From NCBI RefSeq assembly GCF_000308755.1, contig NZ_BAGF01000026.1, forward strand, positions 24,698 to 88,697: a stretch of DNA of 64,000 nucleotides. The letters are read 5' to 3'. This stretch comes from Nocardia pneumoniae NBRC 100136. Its GTDB lineage: Bacteria; Actinomycetota; Actinomycetes; Mycobacteriales; Mycobacteriaceae. The notes below the pieces were generated by a model, which made no database searches, was not told where the DNA came from, and saw only the letters and a list, made by a program, of their open reading frames with translations. Positions 18,517-27,150 of the stretch are shown here, in pieces. How positions within the stretch are numbered: position 1 is the first letter of the stretch; every line of letters begins with the position of its first letter. A program made the translations under genes and the position numbers.

Positions 18517-18544
18517 GTTGTGCACAACGCGGCGGTTATCAACA
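18517..18544. promoter_or_regulatory. palindrome with two DnaA-box-like 9-mers upstream of comEA
   Basis: GTTGTGCACAAC (18517-18528) is a perfect 12-bp palindrome containing TTGTGCACA, one mismatch from the actinobacterial DnaA box TTGTCCACA. Ten bases on, TTATCAACA (18536-18544) is one mismatch from TTATCCACA. Spacing and orientation would suit a DnaA- or other factor-binding regulatory site. Two boxes are too few for an origin. Confidence 0.35.
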
Positions 18545-18594
18545 GATTCCCTGAATGCGCTGGTCGGCCGGGTTCTCTCGGCACACGGCGGCAC

Positions 18595-18600
18595 TAGCGT
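18595..18600 (+). promoter_or_regulatory. -10 box of a probable leaderless comEA promoter
   Basis: TAGCGT is seven bases before the ATG at 18608, the same arrangement as upstream of the GNAT gene. No Shine-Dalgarno precedes the ATG. Confidence 0.45.
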
Positions 18601-18607
18601 CGCCGCC

Positions 18608-19645
18608 ATGTCACGACAGGACGAACGCGAGCGGGTGCGGCGGCGACTCGGCGACCTGACCGCCCGAGTCGGCGCGAATGCGATCGCGCCGGGCGGAGGC
18701 GGACAGCGATCGGCGCGGCATCGGGGCTTCTCCGACGATGCCGCGGGGACGAGTGAACCTCGGTCGGACGGCCGAGCGGACGGGGCGGGTAAGTGGGATC
18801 TCGAGCGGCTGCCCGCCGATCCGTCTCCCGGCCGAGCGGATGAGGATGATGTCGGCCGCGTGCGGTCGCCCGGTTGGCTGGAGGAACCGGCGGCCGGGCC
18901 GCGCTGGCGGGCTCGTCTTGTCCCGGAACGATTCCGGGTCATTCGGTTCGACCCGGGGCGTCGTGGTGTGCGCGTGCTCGCCTTGGCCGGGCTGGTCGCG
19001 ATGGTGGTCGCCGGGGCGATCGTGTTCCGGGAGCGGCCCATCACCCAGCCGGTGCCACCGGTGCCGGTGATGCGGCAGACGGTCGCCGCGGGACCGTCCG
19101 GTCCGTCCGCCTCGGTAAGTGTGGTGGCGCCACCGGGTGCGCTGCCCGCCGACCCGGGCGGTTCCACAACCGAACTGGTCGTCAGCGTCGTCGGCCTCGT
19201 CCACCGCACCGGCCTGGTCCGGCTTCCGGTGGGATCGCGCGTCGCCGACGCCCTCGCCGCGGCGGGCGGGCCGAGCGACGGCGCCGACACCAGCGGCCTG
19301 AACCTGGCCCAGCGGCTGTCGGACGGCGACCAGGTGCTGGTCGGTCCGGTCGCGGCGAACCCGGGCCCGCAGCCGGGCAGCACCACGATCAGCGGAGGTG
19401 GTCGTCCCTCGTCCGGTTCCGCGGCCACGCCGGGCCGTCCATCGACCCGGGCGGGCAAGGTCGACCTCAACACGGCATCCGAATCCGAACTCGACGCCCT
19501 TCCCGGCGTCGGGCCCGTCACCGCGCGCGCCATCGTCGCCTGGCGTACGGCCAACGGGCGCTTCACTTCCGTCGAGCAACTCGGTGAGGTCGACGGGATC
19601 GGTCCGGCCCGCCTGGCCCGGTTGCGTGATCTGGTAACGGTATGA
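18608..19645 (+). CDS. comEA: competence-type DNA-binding protein ComEA
   Basis: The 345-residue protein has a charged, disordered cytoplasmic N-terminus, one membrane segment (VRVLALAGLVAMVVAGAIVF, about residues 120-139) and a Pro/Ser/Val-rich linker. A SLBB-type domain follows (LVVSVVGLVHRTGLVRLPVG). The end is a C-terminal helix-hairpin-helix pair with ASESELDALPGVGPVTARAI and LGEVDGIGPARLARL, which binds double-stranded DNA. I chose ATG 18608 over the longer frame from 18518, which would overlap the palindromic site. Its TGA overlaps the comEC ATG by four bases. The N-terminal region is longer than in Bacillus ComEA. Confidence 0.92.
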   Translation: MSRQDERERVRRRLGDLTARVGANAIAPGGGGQRSARHRGFSDDAAGTSEPRSDGRADGAGKWDLERLPADPSPGRADEDDVGRVRSPGWLEEPAAGPRWRARLVPERFRVIRFDPGRRGVRVLALAGLVAMVVAGAIVFRERPITQPVPPVPVMRQTVAAGPSGPSASVSVVAPPGALPADPGGSTTELVVSVVGLVHRTGLVRLPVGSRVADALAAAGGPSDGADTSGLNLAQRLSDGDQVLVGPVAANPGPQPGSTTISGGGRPSSGSAATPGRPSTRAGKVDLNTASESELDALPGVGPVTARAIVAWRTANGRFTSVEQLGEVDGIGPARLARLRDLVTV

Positions 19646-22227
19646 ACGCCGGGCGCCGGGAGGAGGTAGCCCGAGAGGTAGAGGACACTGGAGCGGACGG
19701 CGAGGCTGGTGCGTTCCAGGTGCTCGACGCCCGGCTGCTGCCCGCCGCGCTGTGCTGTTGGGGCGCAACCATTGTGGCGCTGACGGCGGGCTGGGCGGCC
19801 GGGATCGCGGTGAGCGCGGCATCGGCGGTGTCGGCGATCGGGCTGTGGGGCCTGCTGTTGTGGGCCGTCGCGCACCGCAGTGAACGGTGGCGGGCCGTGG
19901 CGATGGTGGCGCTCGCCGCCGTGGTTCTCGGCGCGGGATTCGCGGCCGCGGCGGCGTGGCGGGAACATCGTGCTGCGACGCATCCGTTGCGCGCGGCATC
20001 GGGACAGTCTCTGCGCGTGGTGGTGACGCCGACAGGCGATCCGAAACGGTTGCGTGGCAAGCAATTGGACGACAATCAGCAGTGGGTCGTCCGGGCGGCT
20101 CTGCGGGAGTACCGGCGCGGCGGCACGACAGTGCGCGCCGGTGGTGCGGTGGTGGTCCTGGCCTCCGGGCCCGAGTGGGCGAAGGTAGCACCGGGCAGGC
20201 CGGTCGAGTTCCGGGCCCGGGTGGATCTGCCGAGTCGATCCGACCTCACCATCGTGGCGCTGAACGCGCAGGGTCGGCCGATCGTCGCCGGGCCGCTGCC
20301 CTGGTGGCAGCGGAGCGCGAACTCGGTGCGCGCCGACCTCGCGGCGTCGGCCGCCCGAGCGTTGTCGCCCGACGCCGCCGGTCTGTTGCCCGCGCTGGTC
20401 GTCGGCGATACCTCGGCACTGCCCGACCACGTTCGTGAGGACTTCGAGATCGCCGGCCTGCAACATCTCACAGTCGTCAGCGGCGCGAACTTCACGATCT
20501 TGCTTTCCGTCGTGTTGTTCGCCGTGCGCATGCTCACGCTCGGTCCCCGCGCGGCGGTGGCCGTGGCCGGTGCGGCGCTGCTCATGTTCGTGGTGATCGC
20601 GCGACCGGACCCGAGCGTGCTGCGCGCCGGTGCGATGGGCGCGATCACGCTACTCGCCGTACTCACCGGTCGTCGGAAACAAGCCTTACCCGCGCTGTGC
20701 GCGGCAATTATCGCGCTACTCGCCCTCTGGCCCGCCCTCGCCGTCAACGCAGGTTTCGCGCTGTCGGTGGTCGCGACCGGTGGTCTGATCCTGCTGGCAC
20801 CCAGCTGGGCCGACTGGTTGCGCGCCGAAGGATGGTGGCGGATGCCCGCCGAGATCGTCGCGGTGTCGGCCGCGGCGTTCGTGGTCACGACGCCGATCAT
20901 GATCGCGCTCACCGGAAAGCTCAGTCTGGTAGCGGTGCTGGCGAATGTGCTCGTGGCACCGGTCATCGCGCCGATCACCGTGATCGGCGCGAGTGGGGCG
21001 GCGCTGTCCTGCCTGTGGTCGCCGCTGGCCGACCTCTTCCTGCGCGGTGCGGCACCGCCGCTGTGGTGGTTGCTGTCGGTCGCCCGGCACGCGGCGGCCC
21101 TCCCCGGCGCTACCGCCACAGTGCCGGGCGGTCTCGCGGGCGGGCTGCTCGCGGCTGCTGCCGTCACGGTCGCTGTCGCGGCGGCGCGGGCACAGGCCGT
21201 GCGCCGGATCGCCGCCGCGGTCCTGTTCGGCATCGCGGCGGTCCTGATCCCGGTCCGACTCTGGCACCCCGGCTGGCCGCCGAACGGCTGGGTCATCGCG
21301 GCATGCGACGTCGGCCAAGGCGACGGCCTCGCCCTCGCGGTCGGTCCCGGCGCCGCAATCGTCATCGACGTGGGACCCGACCCACGCCCGCTCCGAACCT
21401 GCCTCGATCGCCTGCGCATCTCACGTATTCCGCTGCTGATCCTCACCCATCCCCACGCCGACCACATCGGCGGACTGAACGGCGCGCTCCACGACCGCAC
21501 AGTCGACGCGATAGCCGTAGGCATCCACGAACTCGACGGCCTTCCCCAGCCCACCGCGCTCTCCCCACCGATTCCCGCGACAGCTGCCGGATGTGCGCCG
21601 ATGAGTCCCCAGCCGAACGCAAACGCCTTGTCCCCCTGCGGCATACAGGCACGTGGCAGTGGGGGCCGATCCGGCGGGGAAGATCCGCGTGTCCCCGTCA
21701 CCGGGCTGGCGCAGGTCGCCACCGTCGCGGGGCGCGCAGGAGTACCTCTACTGGAGTTGTCGGCCGGACACCTCTTGACTTTCGGGGCAGTCGAACTCGA
21801 GGTGCTGGCGCCTGCGGAGAACGGTCCACGGCCGATCCGGGGTGCCGAAACCGAGGACGCCAACGATCGTTCGGTGGTCGTGTCCGCTCGCACGCCCGCA
21901 GGCCGAATCCTGCTCACCGGGGACATCGAAGTCCCAGCGCAACGCGCCCTGATGCGCGCCGGAACCCCCATTCAAGCCGACATCCTCAAACTTCCACACC
22001 ACGGATCCCGCACCACCACAAAAGAATTCCTCGAATCCGTGCGTCCCCGGCTCGTGCTGGTCAGCGTTGGCGCCGACAACACGTTCGGGCACCCCAACCC
22101 CGCCGTCCTCGCAGACCTCATCGCTCTCGGCGCGACGGTGGCCCGAACCGACCAGCACGGCGACATCGCGGTCCTGGGCGAGGGCGGGCGGCTGCGCATG
22201 ACGAGTGCACGCGCGCGACCGGGGTAG
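19642..22227 (+). CDS. comEC: ComEC/Rec2-family DNA-uptake channel protein
   Basis: An 861-residue polytopic membrane protein. Two to three N-terminal membrane segments precede an OB-like DUF4131 region. The competence domain begins near LLPALVVGDTSALPDHV and has HLTVVSGANFTIL with many helices. The C-terminal metallo-beta-lactamase domain opens ACDVGQGDGLAL and carries HPHADHIGG, the late LLTGDIE and LPHHGS. The enzyme-like domain thus looks catalytically intact. A roughly 60-residue Pro/Ser/Gly-rich insertion with Cys residues (about 640-700) sits inside that domain. It is coupled to comEA by an ATGA overlap. Natural transformation is not established for most members of this group. Confidence 0.92.
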   Translation: MNAGRREEVAREVEDTGADGEAGAFQVLDARLLPAALCCWGATIVALTAGWAAGIAVSAASAVSAIGLWGLLLWAVAHRSERWRAVAMVALAAVVLGAGFAAAAAWREHRAATHPLRAASGQSLRVVVTPTGDPKRLRGKQLDDNQQWVVRAALREYRRGGTTVRAGGAVVVLASGPEWAKVAPGRPVEFRARVDLPSRSDLTIVALNAQGRPIVAGPLPWWQRSANSVRADLAASAARALSPDAAGLLPALVVGDTSALPDHVREDFEIAGLQHLTVVSGANFTILLSVVLFAVRMLTLGPRAAVAVAGAALLMFVVIARPDPSVLRAGAMGAITLLAVLTGRRKQALPALCAAIIALLALWPALAVNAGFALSVVATGGLILLAPSWADWLRAEGWWRMPAEIVAVSAAAFVVTTPIMIALTGKLSLVAVLANVLVAPVIAPITVIGASGAALSCLWSPLADLFLRGAAPPLWWLLSVARHAAALPGATATVPGGLAGGLLAAAAVTVAVAAARAQAVRRIAAAVLFGIAAVLIPVRLWHPGWPPNGWVIAACDVGQGDGLALAVGPGAAIVIDVGPDPRPLRTCLDRLRISRIPLLILTHPHADHIGGLNGALHDRTVDAIAVGIHELDGLPQPTALSPPIPATAAGCAPMSPQPNANALSPCGIQARGSGGRSGGEDPRVPVTGLAQVATVAGRAGVPLLELSAGHLLTFGAVELEVLAPAENGPRPIRGAETEDANDRSVVVSARTPAGRILLTGDIEVPAQRALMRAGTPIQADILKLPHHGSRTTTKEFLESVRPRLVLVSVGADNTFGHPNPAVLADLIALGATVARTDQHGDIAVLGEGGRLRMTSARARPG

Positions 22228-22413
22228 GACGCGGGCGCGAGGAGCCGACGGCCGTGTCGGTAGGGGATCGTAGGATCAGGCCGTGAGCGAGCGCGAGGAG
22301 TGGACCGATACGGCAGTGCCCTCGGGCACGGCGGAGCCCGGCGCTGGGCGAGCGAACCGGAAACACAGTGCGCCCTCGCGCACGACGGGGCCGAGCGCCA
22401 GCGAGGCGCAGTC

Positions 22414-23385
22414 GTGAGCGAGCGTCCCGCGCCCGTGCACTTGGTGCTGGGGGAAGAAGAGCTGCTGATCGAGCGGGCGTTGGGTGCGGTGACGGCGCAG
22501 GTGCGTGCGTTGGCGCCGGATCCGGACGCGGTGCCGGTGGATCGATTGCGCGCGGGTGACGCGAGCACCGCGGAGCTGGCGGAACTGCTGAGTCCGTCGC
22601 TGTTCGCCGAGGATCGGGTGATCATTCTCGAGGCGGCGGCCGAGGCGGGGAAGGACGCGGTCGCGGTGATCACCGAGGCGGCGCAGACTCCGGCCGAGGG
22701 CGTGGTGCTGGTGGTGCTGCACTCCGGTGGCGGGCGAGCGAAGGCGCTCGCGCCCGCCCTGCAGAAGGCCGGAGCTGTGACGCACAACTGCGCCAAGCTG
22801 ACCAAGGCCGCCGAGCGAGTCGAGTTCGTGCGCGGAGAGTTCCGCGCCGCCGGGGTGCGGGTGCCCGGTGAGGTGGTACAAGTCGTGCTGGAGGCCATTG
22901 GCTCGGATCTCCGCGAGCTGGCGGCGGCGTGCGCGCAGCTGGCGGCCGACACGGGTGGGAAGGTCGATGTCGCGGCTGTGCGCCGCTATTACTCGGGCAA
23001 GGCCGAAGTCTCCGGGTTCGACGTGGCCGAACTCGCCGTCGCGGGGGACCGCCCCGGTGCGATGGAGGCACTGCGCTGGGCGAACGATCGCGGCGTGCCG
23101 CATGTGCTGCTCGCCGACGCGCTCGCCGATTCGGTGCACACCATCGCGCGCGTCGGCTCCGCCGGGCGCGGCGACCCCTTCAAACTCGCCCAGCAGCTCG
23201 GCATGCCACCGTGGAAAGTGAAGAAAGCCCAAGCCCAGGCCCGTAGCTGGACCCCGGCCACCATCGGCTCGGCCCTTCAGGTGGTCGCCACCCTCAACGC
23301 CGACGTCAAGGGCGGCGCCGCCGACTCCGGCTACGCCTTGGAACACGCCCTCGGCCAGATCCTCGACCTGCACGGCGCTGGTTGA
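22414..23385 (+). CDS. holA: DNA polymerase III delta subunit
   Basis: The 323-residue clamp-loader subunit starts with [15 protein letters not shown] (the HolA N-terminus xxxGxDxxLxxxA) and shows [38 protein letters not shown] and the C-domain block [16 protein letters not shown] helices followed by [13 protein letters not shown]. The GTG start at 22414 lies within a GTGAGCGAGCG repeat motif; upstream in-frame starts back to 22300 would only add low-quality sequence. The order comEA-comEC-holA is shared with mycobacteria. Confidence 0.9.
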   Translation: MSERPAPVHLVLGEEELLIERALGAVTAQVRALAPDPDAVPVDRLRAGDASTAELAELLSPSLFAEDRVIILEAAAEAGKDAVAVITEAAQTPAEGVVLVVLHSGGGRAKALAPALQKAGAVTHNCAKLTKAAERVEFVRGEFRAAGVRVPGEVVQVVLEAIGSDLRELAAACAQLAADTGGKVDVAAVRRYYSGKAEVSGFDVAELAVAGDRPGAMEALRWANDRGVPHVLLADALADSVHTIARVGSAGRGDPFKLAQQLGMPPWKVKKAQAQARSWTPATIGSALQVVATLNADVKGGAADSGYALEHALGQILDLHGAG

Positions 23386-23389
23386 GTGC

Positions 23390-23813
23390 CGACACGACAA
23401 GGCGACCGCGTTGAAGCGCGCCTCGCCGAGGGTCGCCGGAGTCCAGTACTCGATATCGGCTCGGTCGAGGCAGGGCCACGTCGCGGCGTCGAACGGACCA
23501 TCGAGTTCTGCCACGGTAAGCCCCGGCATCCTGGCTGATCGGCCAGTGCTGTCACCAGCTGGGGAGCATCTACGAAGGTCAGCGGACCCGACTCTCTGAT
23601 GCCTTCGGCAGAATCGAATACTCGTGGCTCGGCAACCGCGAGCAATGTCGAGTCGCGTCGCCAGGTCATCGTCACACGATCGGCACCGTAGCCGATGACA
23701 CCTCGAGGAAAATTCGATGTCACTTCGCCGGGTGAACGGAACTCGATCAGCCTGCCACGGGTTGCGCGCGCGGCTTCATAGCCCGCCTGGCGAAAGGCAC
23801 GGAGTTCGGTCAT
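23390..23813 (-). pseudogene. frameshifted gene for an unrecognised roughly 130-residue protein
   Basis: The ATG at 23813 overlaps the DUF2798 stop by four bases (ATGA) and opens MTELRAFRQAGYEAAR, a credible beta-rich protein up to LVTALADQPG. Near the GGGG run at about 23525 the reading must shift frame to continue sensibly as LTVAELDGPFDAATW and IEYWTPATLGEARFN. A terminal DxxYWxPxTxGExxFNxW motif is familiar from actinobacterial hypothetical proteins, but here the end is lost and the frame runs on without a stop into the complement of holA. So there are two lesions: a one-base deletion and a missing 3' end. The first lesion could be a homopolymer sequencing error. Confidence 0.55.
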
Positions 23814-24070
23814 TGCGGCGCTTGCACCAGCGCGGCGGTGATACGCCGCACCACCGGCAGCACCAAGAGCAGCGTCGGGAAGGCGATAGGCCACGACACG
23901 GCCCAGGAACGCAACCACATCCCGATCGCGAGGCCGTCGCTCATCAAGGTGCTGATCAAAGAGACGATGCAGGTCATCAAGATCGACAGCAGCATCGGCA
24001 TGAGCACGCTGGTGTAGCGGGCGGGCAGTTTGCCGAAACTGGTGCGGGACTGGGGATTCGCGGAATTCAT
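23810..24070 (-). CDS. DUF2798 family small membrane protein
   Basis: The 86-residue protein has two hydrophobic helices, MPMLLSILMTCIVSLISTL and WAVSWPIAFPTLLLVLPVV, separated by a short loop, which fits the DUF2798 family of two-helix inner-membrane proteins. The start is ATG 24070 with GGAG seven bases upstream. Its stop overlaps the ATG of the frameshifted gene downstream, so the two were once translated together. No biochemical function is known for the family. Confidence 0.75.
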   Translation of the reverse strand: MNSANPQSRTSFGKLPARYTSVLMPMLLSILMTCIVSLISTLMSDGLAIGMWLRSWAVSWPIAFPTLLLVLPVVRRITAALVQAPQ

Positions 24071-24186
24071 CGGTCGCTCCGTAAGTGTCTCGTCAGTCGA
24101 CGACGCCGCCTGGTGGCGGGCCGGCGCGTTGGTTGACGTGAACGCTTACGGCGACGCGAGGTCGCGGCACCGAGCTTAAGCAGCCG

Positions 24187-24223
24187 CGTGCGGCGGTGCA
24201 AGTCCGGCTCGCACCGCCGCACG
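24187..24223 (-). terminator. hairpin after the aldo/keto reductase gene
   Basis: A perfect 13-bp inverted repeat, CGTGCGGCGGTGC and GCACCGCCGCACG, with an 11-nt loop, begins 11 bp beyond the reductase stop codon in the direction of transcription. It has no U-tract and lies before the DUF2798 gene. Confidence 0.7.
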
Positions 24224-24233
24224 GGATCGAAGC

Positions 24234-25304
24234 TCAGTCGCGCCCTTCGATTTTCAGGTCGCCGAATGTGACGCTCTGGGTCATCGGGCGGGCCAGGAAC
24301 TCGTGCGGGAAGCCGAGATCCACCGCACTCGCCTGCTCCAGGCGGGCGAGCTGAGCCGCGTCGAACTCGACGTCGAGCGCGCCGAGATTGTCCTCCAGCT
24401 GCGCCACGGTGCGGGCCCCGACGATCGGTGAGGTGACCGCGGGGTTGCGCAGCGTCCAGGCCAGCGCGACCCGAGAAGGCGTGGTGCCGATCTCGGCCGC
24501 GACCTGCTCGACCACATCGGCGATATCGAGTCCGCGTTCGGTGAGGGAGCCGTTGGCGGCGGCCACGTTCTTGCGGCTGCCCTCGGGCGAACCCTCCGCC
24601 GCGTGGCCCAGATCGGCACGGCTGTACTTGCCGGTGAGCACGCCGCTGCCCAGCGGCGACCACGGGATCACGCCGAGGCCCAATTCGCGGGCCATCGGGA
24701 TGAGGTCGCGTTCGACGGTTCGTTCGATCAAGCTGTACTCGATCTGCAGCGCGATCAGTGGCGACCAGCCGCGCAGGTCGGCGATGGTCTGCATGCGGGC
24801 GACCTGCCAGGCGGGCGCATCGGAGATGCCGACGTAGAGCACCTTGCCGGAACGCACCAAATCGTCCATGCCGCGCAGGATTTCCTCGACGGGCGTCAGG
24901 AAGTCCCAGGCGTGCAGGTAGAGCAGGTCGATGTAGTCGGTGTTCAACCTGCGCAAGCTGGCCTCGACCGAGGCGACCATGCTCTTGCGGTGGTTGCCGC
25001 CGGAATTCGGGTCGCCGGGTCGGCGCAGCATGGTGTACTTGGTTGCCAGCACCAGGCTTTCGCGGTTGTCGGCGGTGAATTCGCCGAGCAGTTGCTCGGA
25101 CGTGCCGTTGGTGTACTGATTGGCCGTGTCGATGAAGTTGCCACCCCGCTCGACGTAGGTGTCGAAGATCTTGCGGGCCTCGTCCCGGTCTGCGCCCCAT
25201 CCCCAATCGGCGCCGAAGGTCATGGTCCCCAGGGACAGTGGAGATACCCGAAGACCCGAGCGGCCGAGCAGCCGATAGGTGTCGAGGGTGCGGGCTCCGG
25301 ACAT
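24234..25304 (-). CDS. aldo/keto reductase
   Basis: The 356-residue NADPH-dependent oxidoreductase of the AKR barrel family starts YRLLGRSGLRVSPLSLGTMTFG. The catalytic tetrad is recognisable: Asp in FIDTANQY, Tyr in the same segment (TANQYTNG), Lys in LATKYT and His in YLHAWD. The nucleotide-binding end VGARTVAQLEDNL is present. It resembles the group that includes YajO/Tas-like enzymes; the physiological substrate is unknown. It is divergent from an MmyB-type regulator, which often controls such a neighbouring oxidoreductase. Confidence 0.9.
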   Translation of the reverse strand: MSGARTLDTYRLLGRSGLRVSPLSLGTMTFGADWGWGADRDEARKIFDTYVERGGNFIDTANQYTNGTSEQLLGEFTADNRESLVLATKYTMLRRPGDPNSGGNHRKSMVASVEASLRRLNTDYIDLLYLHAWDFLTPVEEILRGMDDLVRSGKVLYVGISDAPAWQVARMQTIADLRGWSPLIALQIEYSLIERTVERDLIPMARELGLGVIPWSPLGSGVLTGKYSRADLGHAAEGSPEGSRKNVAAANGSLTERGLDIADVVEQVAAEIGTTPSRVALAWTLRNPAVTSPIVGARTVAQLEDNLGALDVEFDAAQLARLEQASAVDLGFPHEFLARPMTQSVTFGDLKIEGRD

Positions 25305-25423
25305 GTCGAGCTCCTTGTCGTTCGCGATGCCATGTTCGTCGAAAGACAGTCTTCCGCCGCGAACGGGGACGGATAAGGGAAGCTTCTTCCTGGGAAGGCC
25401 AGTCCTAGGCAGCCGTAGGATCG

Positions 25424-26470
25424 ATGATGATGACTGGCACGGTGAACGCGACCCAGCACCGCGACCTCAGGCCCGGAGGCGGTAGCTTGCGTGACCACGC
25501 AGGGCCGGGGAGCGGTGCGGATTCGGCAGAGCACCGCGACCTCAGGCCCGGAGGCGGTAGCTTGCGTGACCACGCAGGGCCCGGGAGCGGTGCGGATTCG
25601 GCAGAGCACCGCGACCTCAGGCCCGGAGGCGGCAATGGCGCGGATCGGGTCCAGGAAATGGCGGCCTTTCTTCGGGCTCGGCGCGAGCGTCTTACCCCGG
25701 CCGATCTCGGATTGCCGCAGCGCAGGCAGGCGCGGCGGACGCCGGGGCTGCGCCGTGAAGAGGTCGCCGAACTGGCGGGTGTGAGCACCGACTACATCGT
25801 GCGACTGGAGCAGGGGCGTGGGCTGCGGCCGTCGCCGGAGGTGCTGAACGCGCTGGCGCAGGCGTTGCGGTTGACCGGTGACGAGCGCGCCTACCTGTTC
25901 GACCTGGCGCGACAGCGGCAGCCGGACAGCGGGAAGCCGAGCACGGTGCCCGCGCCCGCGCTGGCCATGCTGGTGCGGGATCTGTCGCCGCTGCCGGCGA
26001 TGCTGGTGAACCACCGCTACGACATCCTGGCCTGGAACCGGGAGATGGCGCTGTTGATCACCGACTTCGCCGCTTTGCCGCCGCGGCAGCGCAACTCCAT
26101 GTGGTTGTGCCTGATGGACCCGGGCATGCGGGAGTTCTACGTCGAGCGTGAGCGCATCATCCGCGAGGGCATCGCGGATCTGCGCGCGGCCTGGGCGGCG
26201 CACCCCGACGACGAGGCGCTGGCCGATCTGATCGCCGAGTTCACCGCACAGAGCGCCGAGTTCGCGCAGGCGTGGGCGCGCCACGACGTCCGGGTGCAGG
26301 GACGCGGGAAGAAACCGTTGCGGCACCCGGTGGTGGGTCCGCTGGTGGTCACCTACGAGGTGCTGATGCCCGTGCAGGATCCCGACCAGCGGATCATCAT
26401 CTACCGTGCCGCGGACGAGGATTCCCAGGCGGCGCTGGATCGGCTCGCGGCCGCGGCGCACGAGGCATGA
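25424..26470 (+). CDS. XRE-family regulator with MmyB-type ligand-binding domain, extended by 25-residue repeats
   Basis: From residue about 79 the protein is a normal family member: an HTH domain (MAAFLRARRERLTP, then TPGLRREEVAELAGVSTDYIVRLEQGRG) followed by the MmyB-type ligand domain with LVNHRYDILAWNREM and HPVVGPLVVTYEVL. That part starts at ATG 25658. The open frame extends upstream to an ATG at 25424 and there encodes two full and one partial copy of a Gly/Arg/Asp-rich 25-residue repeat. Either the repeats are translated, or they are promoter-region DNA that happens to stay open. It is divergent from the aldo/keto reductase, which it probably regulates. Confidence 0.85.
   Translation: MMMTGTVNATQHRDLRPGGGSLRDHAGPGSGADSAEHRDLRPGGGSLRDHAGPGSGADSAEHRDLRPGGGNGADRVQEMAAFLRARRERLTPADLGLPQRRQARRTPGLRREEVAELAGVSTDYIVRLEQGRGLRPSPEVLNALAQALRLTGDERAYLFDLARQRQPDSGKPSTVPAPALAMLVRDLSPLPAMLVNHRYDILAWNREMALLITDFAALPPRQRNSMWLCLMDPGMREFYVERERIIREGIADLRAAWAAHPDDEALADLIAEFTAQSAEFAQAWARHDVRVQGRGKKPLRHPVVGPLVVTYEVLMPVQDPDQRIIIYRAADEDSQAALDRLAAAAHEA
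25455..25632 (+). repeat. 75-bp tandem repeats, 2.4 copies
   Basis: Copies begin at 25455, 25530 and 25605 (the third is partial, about 28 bp). The two full copies differ at only one or two positions. A period of 75 is a multiple of three, so the frame of the downstream regulator is kept through the array. It lies between the divergent reductase and regulator. Confidence 0.95.
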
Positions 26471-26476
26471 CCGGAT

Positions 26477-26722
26477 CTACTCCGCGGAGCTGAGCACCAG
26501 TTCCCCGTCGTCGTCCGCGTCCTCGTAGCGCCCCTCCCATTCCTCGTAGTCGGGGACGTCCTCGTCCCGCGTGACGATCCAGGCCAACGAGTAACCGCCT
26601 TCGTCGTCGGGAACGAGCACATTCTCGATCTTCAATCCGAATCCGAGCACCTCGGCCGCGCGGATCACGTCCGGCAGATCCTCGGCGCGGACGACCGTCT
26701 GATTGGCATACACGGTTACCAT
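26477..26722 (-). CDS. conserved small acidic protein, function unknown
   Basis: An 81-residue product if started at ATG 26722 (MVTVYANQTVVR); an upstream in-frame ATG at 26752 would add ten residues. It has an N-terminal alpha/beta-like part (AEDLPDVIRAAEVLGFGLKIENVLV) and a strongly acidic C-terminus (DVPDYEEWEGRYEDADDDGEL). No membrane segment, Cys or known motif is seen. It converges on the XRE regulator with only six bases between stops. I do not recognise the family. Confidence 0.6.
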   Translation of the reverse strand: MVTVYANQTVVRAEDLPDVIRAAEVLGFGLKIENVLVPDDEGGYSLAWIVTRDEDVPDYEEWEGRYEDADDDGELVLSSAE

Positions 26723-26810
26723 GCGCCGAATGGTAGCTGGAACCTCTGACATGGCGGGGGCCGATCCCGAAACCCCGGGAAGAAGGCCGGTGGGGCGGGG
26801 TGCGGGCACG

Positions 26811-26846
26811 ACAAAAGCCGCCGTGGTCATCGGGGCCACGGCGGCT
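26811..26846 (-). terminator. intrinsic terminator of rpsT
   Basis: An 11-bp perfect stem AGCCGCCGTGG / CCACGGCGGCT with a 9-nt loop. On the minus strand it is followed by TTTTGT, so this is a classical stem plus U-tract 43 bp after the rpsT stop. Confidence 0.85.
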
Positions 26847-26889
26847 GCGTCTCAGCGTGGGGCGGTACCGGCGGGCGGTACCGGGTGAA

Positions 26890-27150
26890 TCAGAGCTTGT
26901 TGAAGGCCAGCGCCAGCGCCGACTTCTTGTTGGCGGCCTGGTTGGCGTGGATGACGCCCTTCGAGGCGGCCTTGTCCAGCTTGCGGCTGGCGAACTGCAG
27001 GCGCTCGGCGGCCTGGTCCTTGTCGCCGGCGGCCGCGGCCTCGCGGAAGCTCCGGATGGCGGTGCGCAGCGCGGACTTGACCGACTGGTTGCGCTTGCGC
27101 GCCGCCTCGTTGGTGCGGATCCGCTTCATCTGGGACTTGATGTTGGCCAC
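26890..27150 (-). CDS. rpsT: 30S ribosomal protein S20
   Basis: An 86-residue basic protein. The N-terminus [20 protein letters not shown] and the C-terminus [19 protein letters not shown] are characteristic of bS20, which binds 16S rRNA early in 30S assembly. The start is GTG 27150 with GAGGAA about seven bases upstream; the long upstream extension of the frame has no support. It is monocistronic with its own terminator and lies near holA and lepA, as in mycobacteria. Confidence 0.97.
   Translation of the reverse strand: MANIKSQMKRIRTNEAARKRNQSVKSALRTAIRSFREAAAAGDKDQAAERLQFASRKLDKAASKGVIHANQAANKKSALALAFNKL

Noticed and set aside
18517..18544. Replication origin near comEA
   Set aside because: Only two imperfect boxes, no dnaA/dnaN neighbours and no AT-rich unwinding region.
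23717..24136. 139-codon plus-strand frame
   Set aside because: It is antisense to DUF2798 and the frameshifted gene; composition suggests a shadow.
25455..25632. Tandem repeats considered as a CRISPR array
   Set aside because: The units are contiguous with no unique spacers, and only about 2.4 copies exist.
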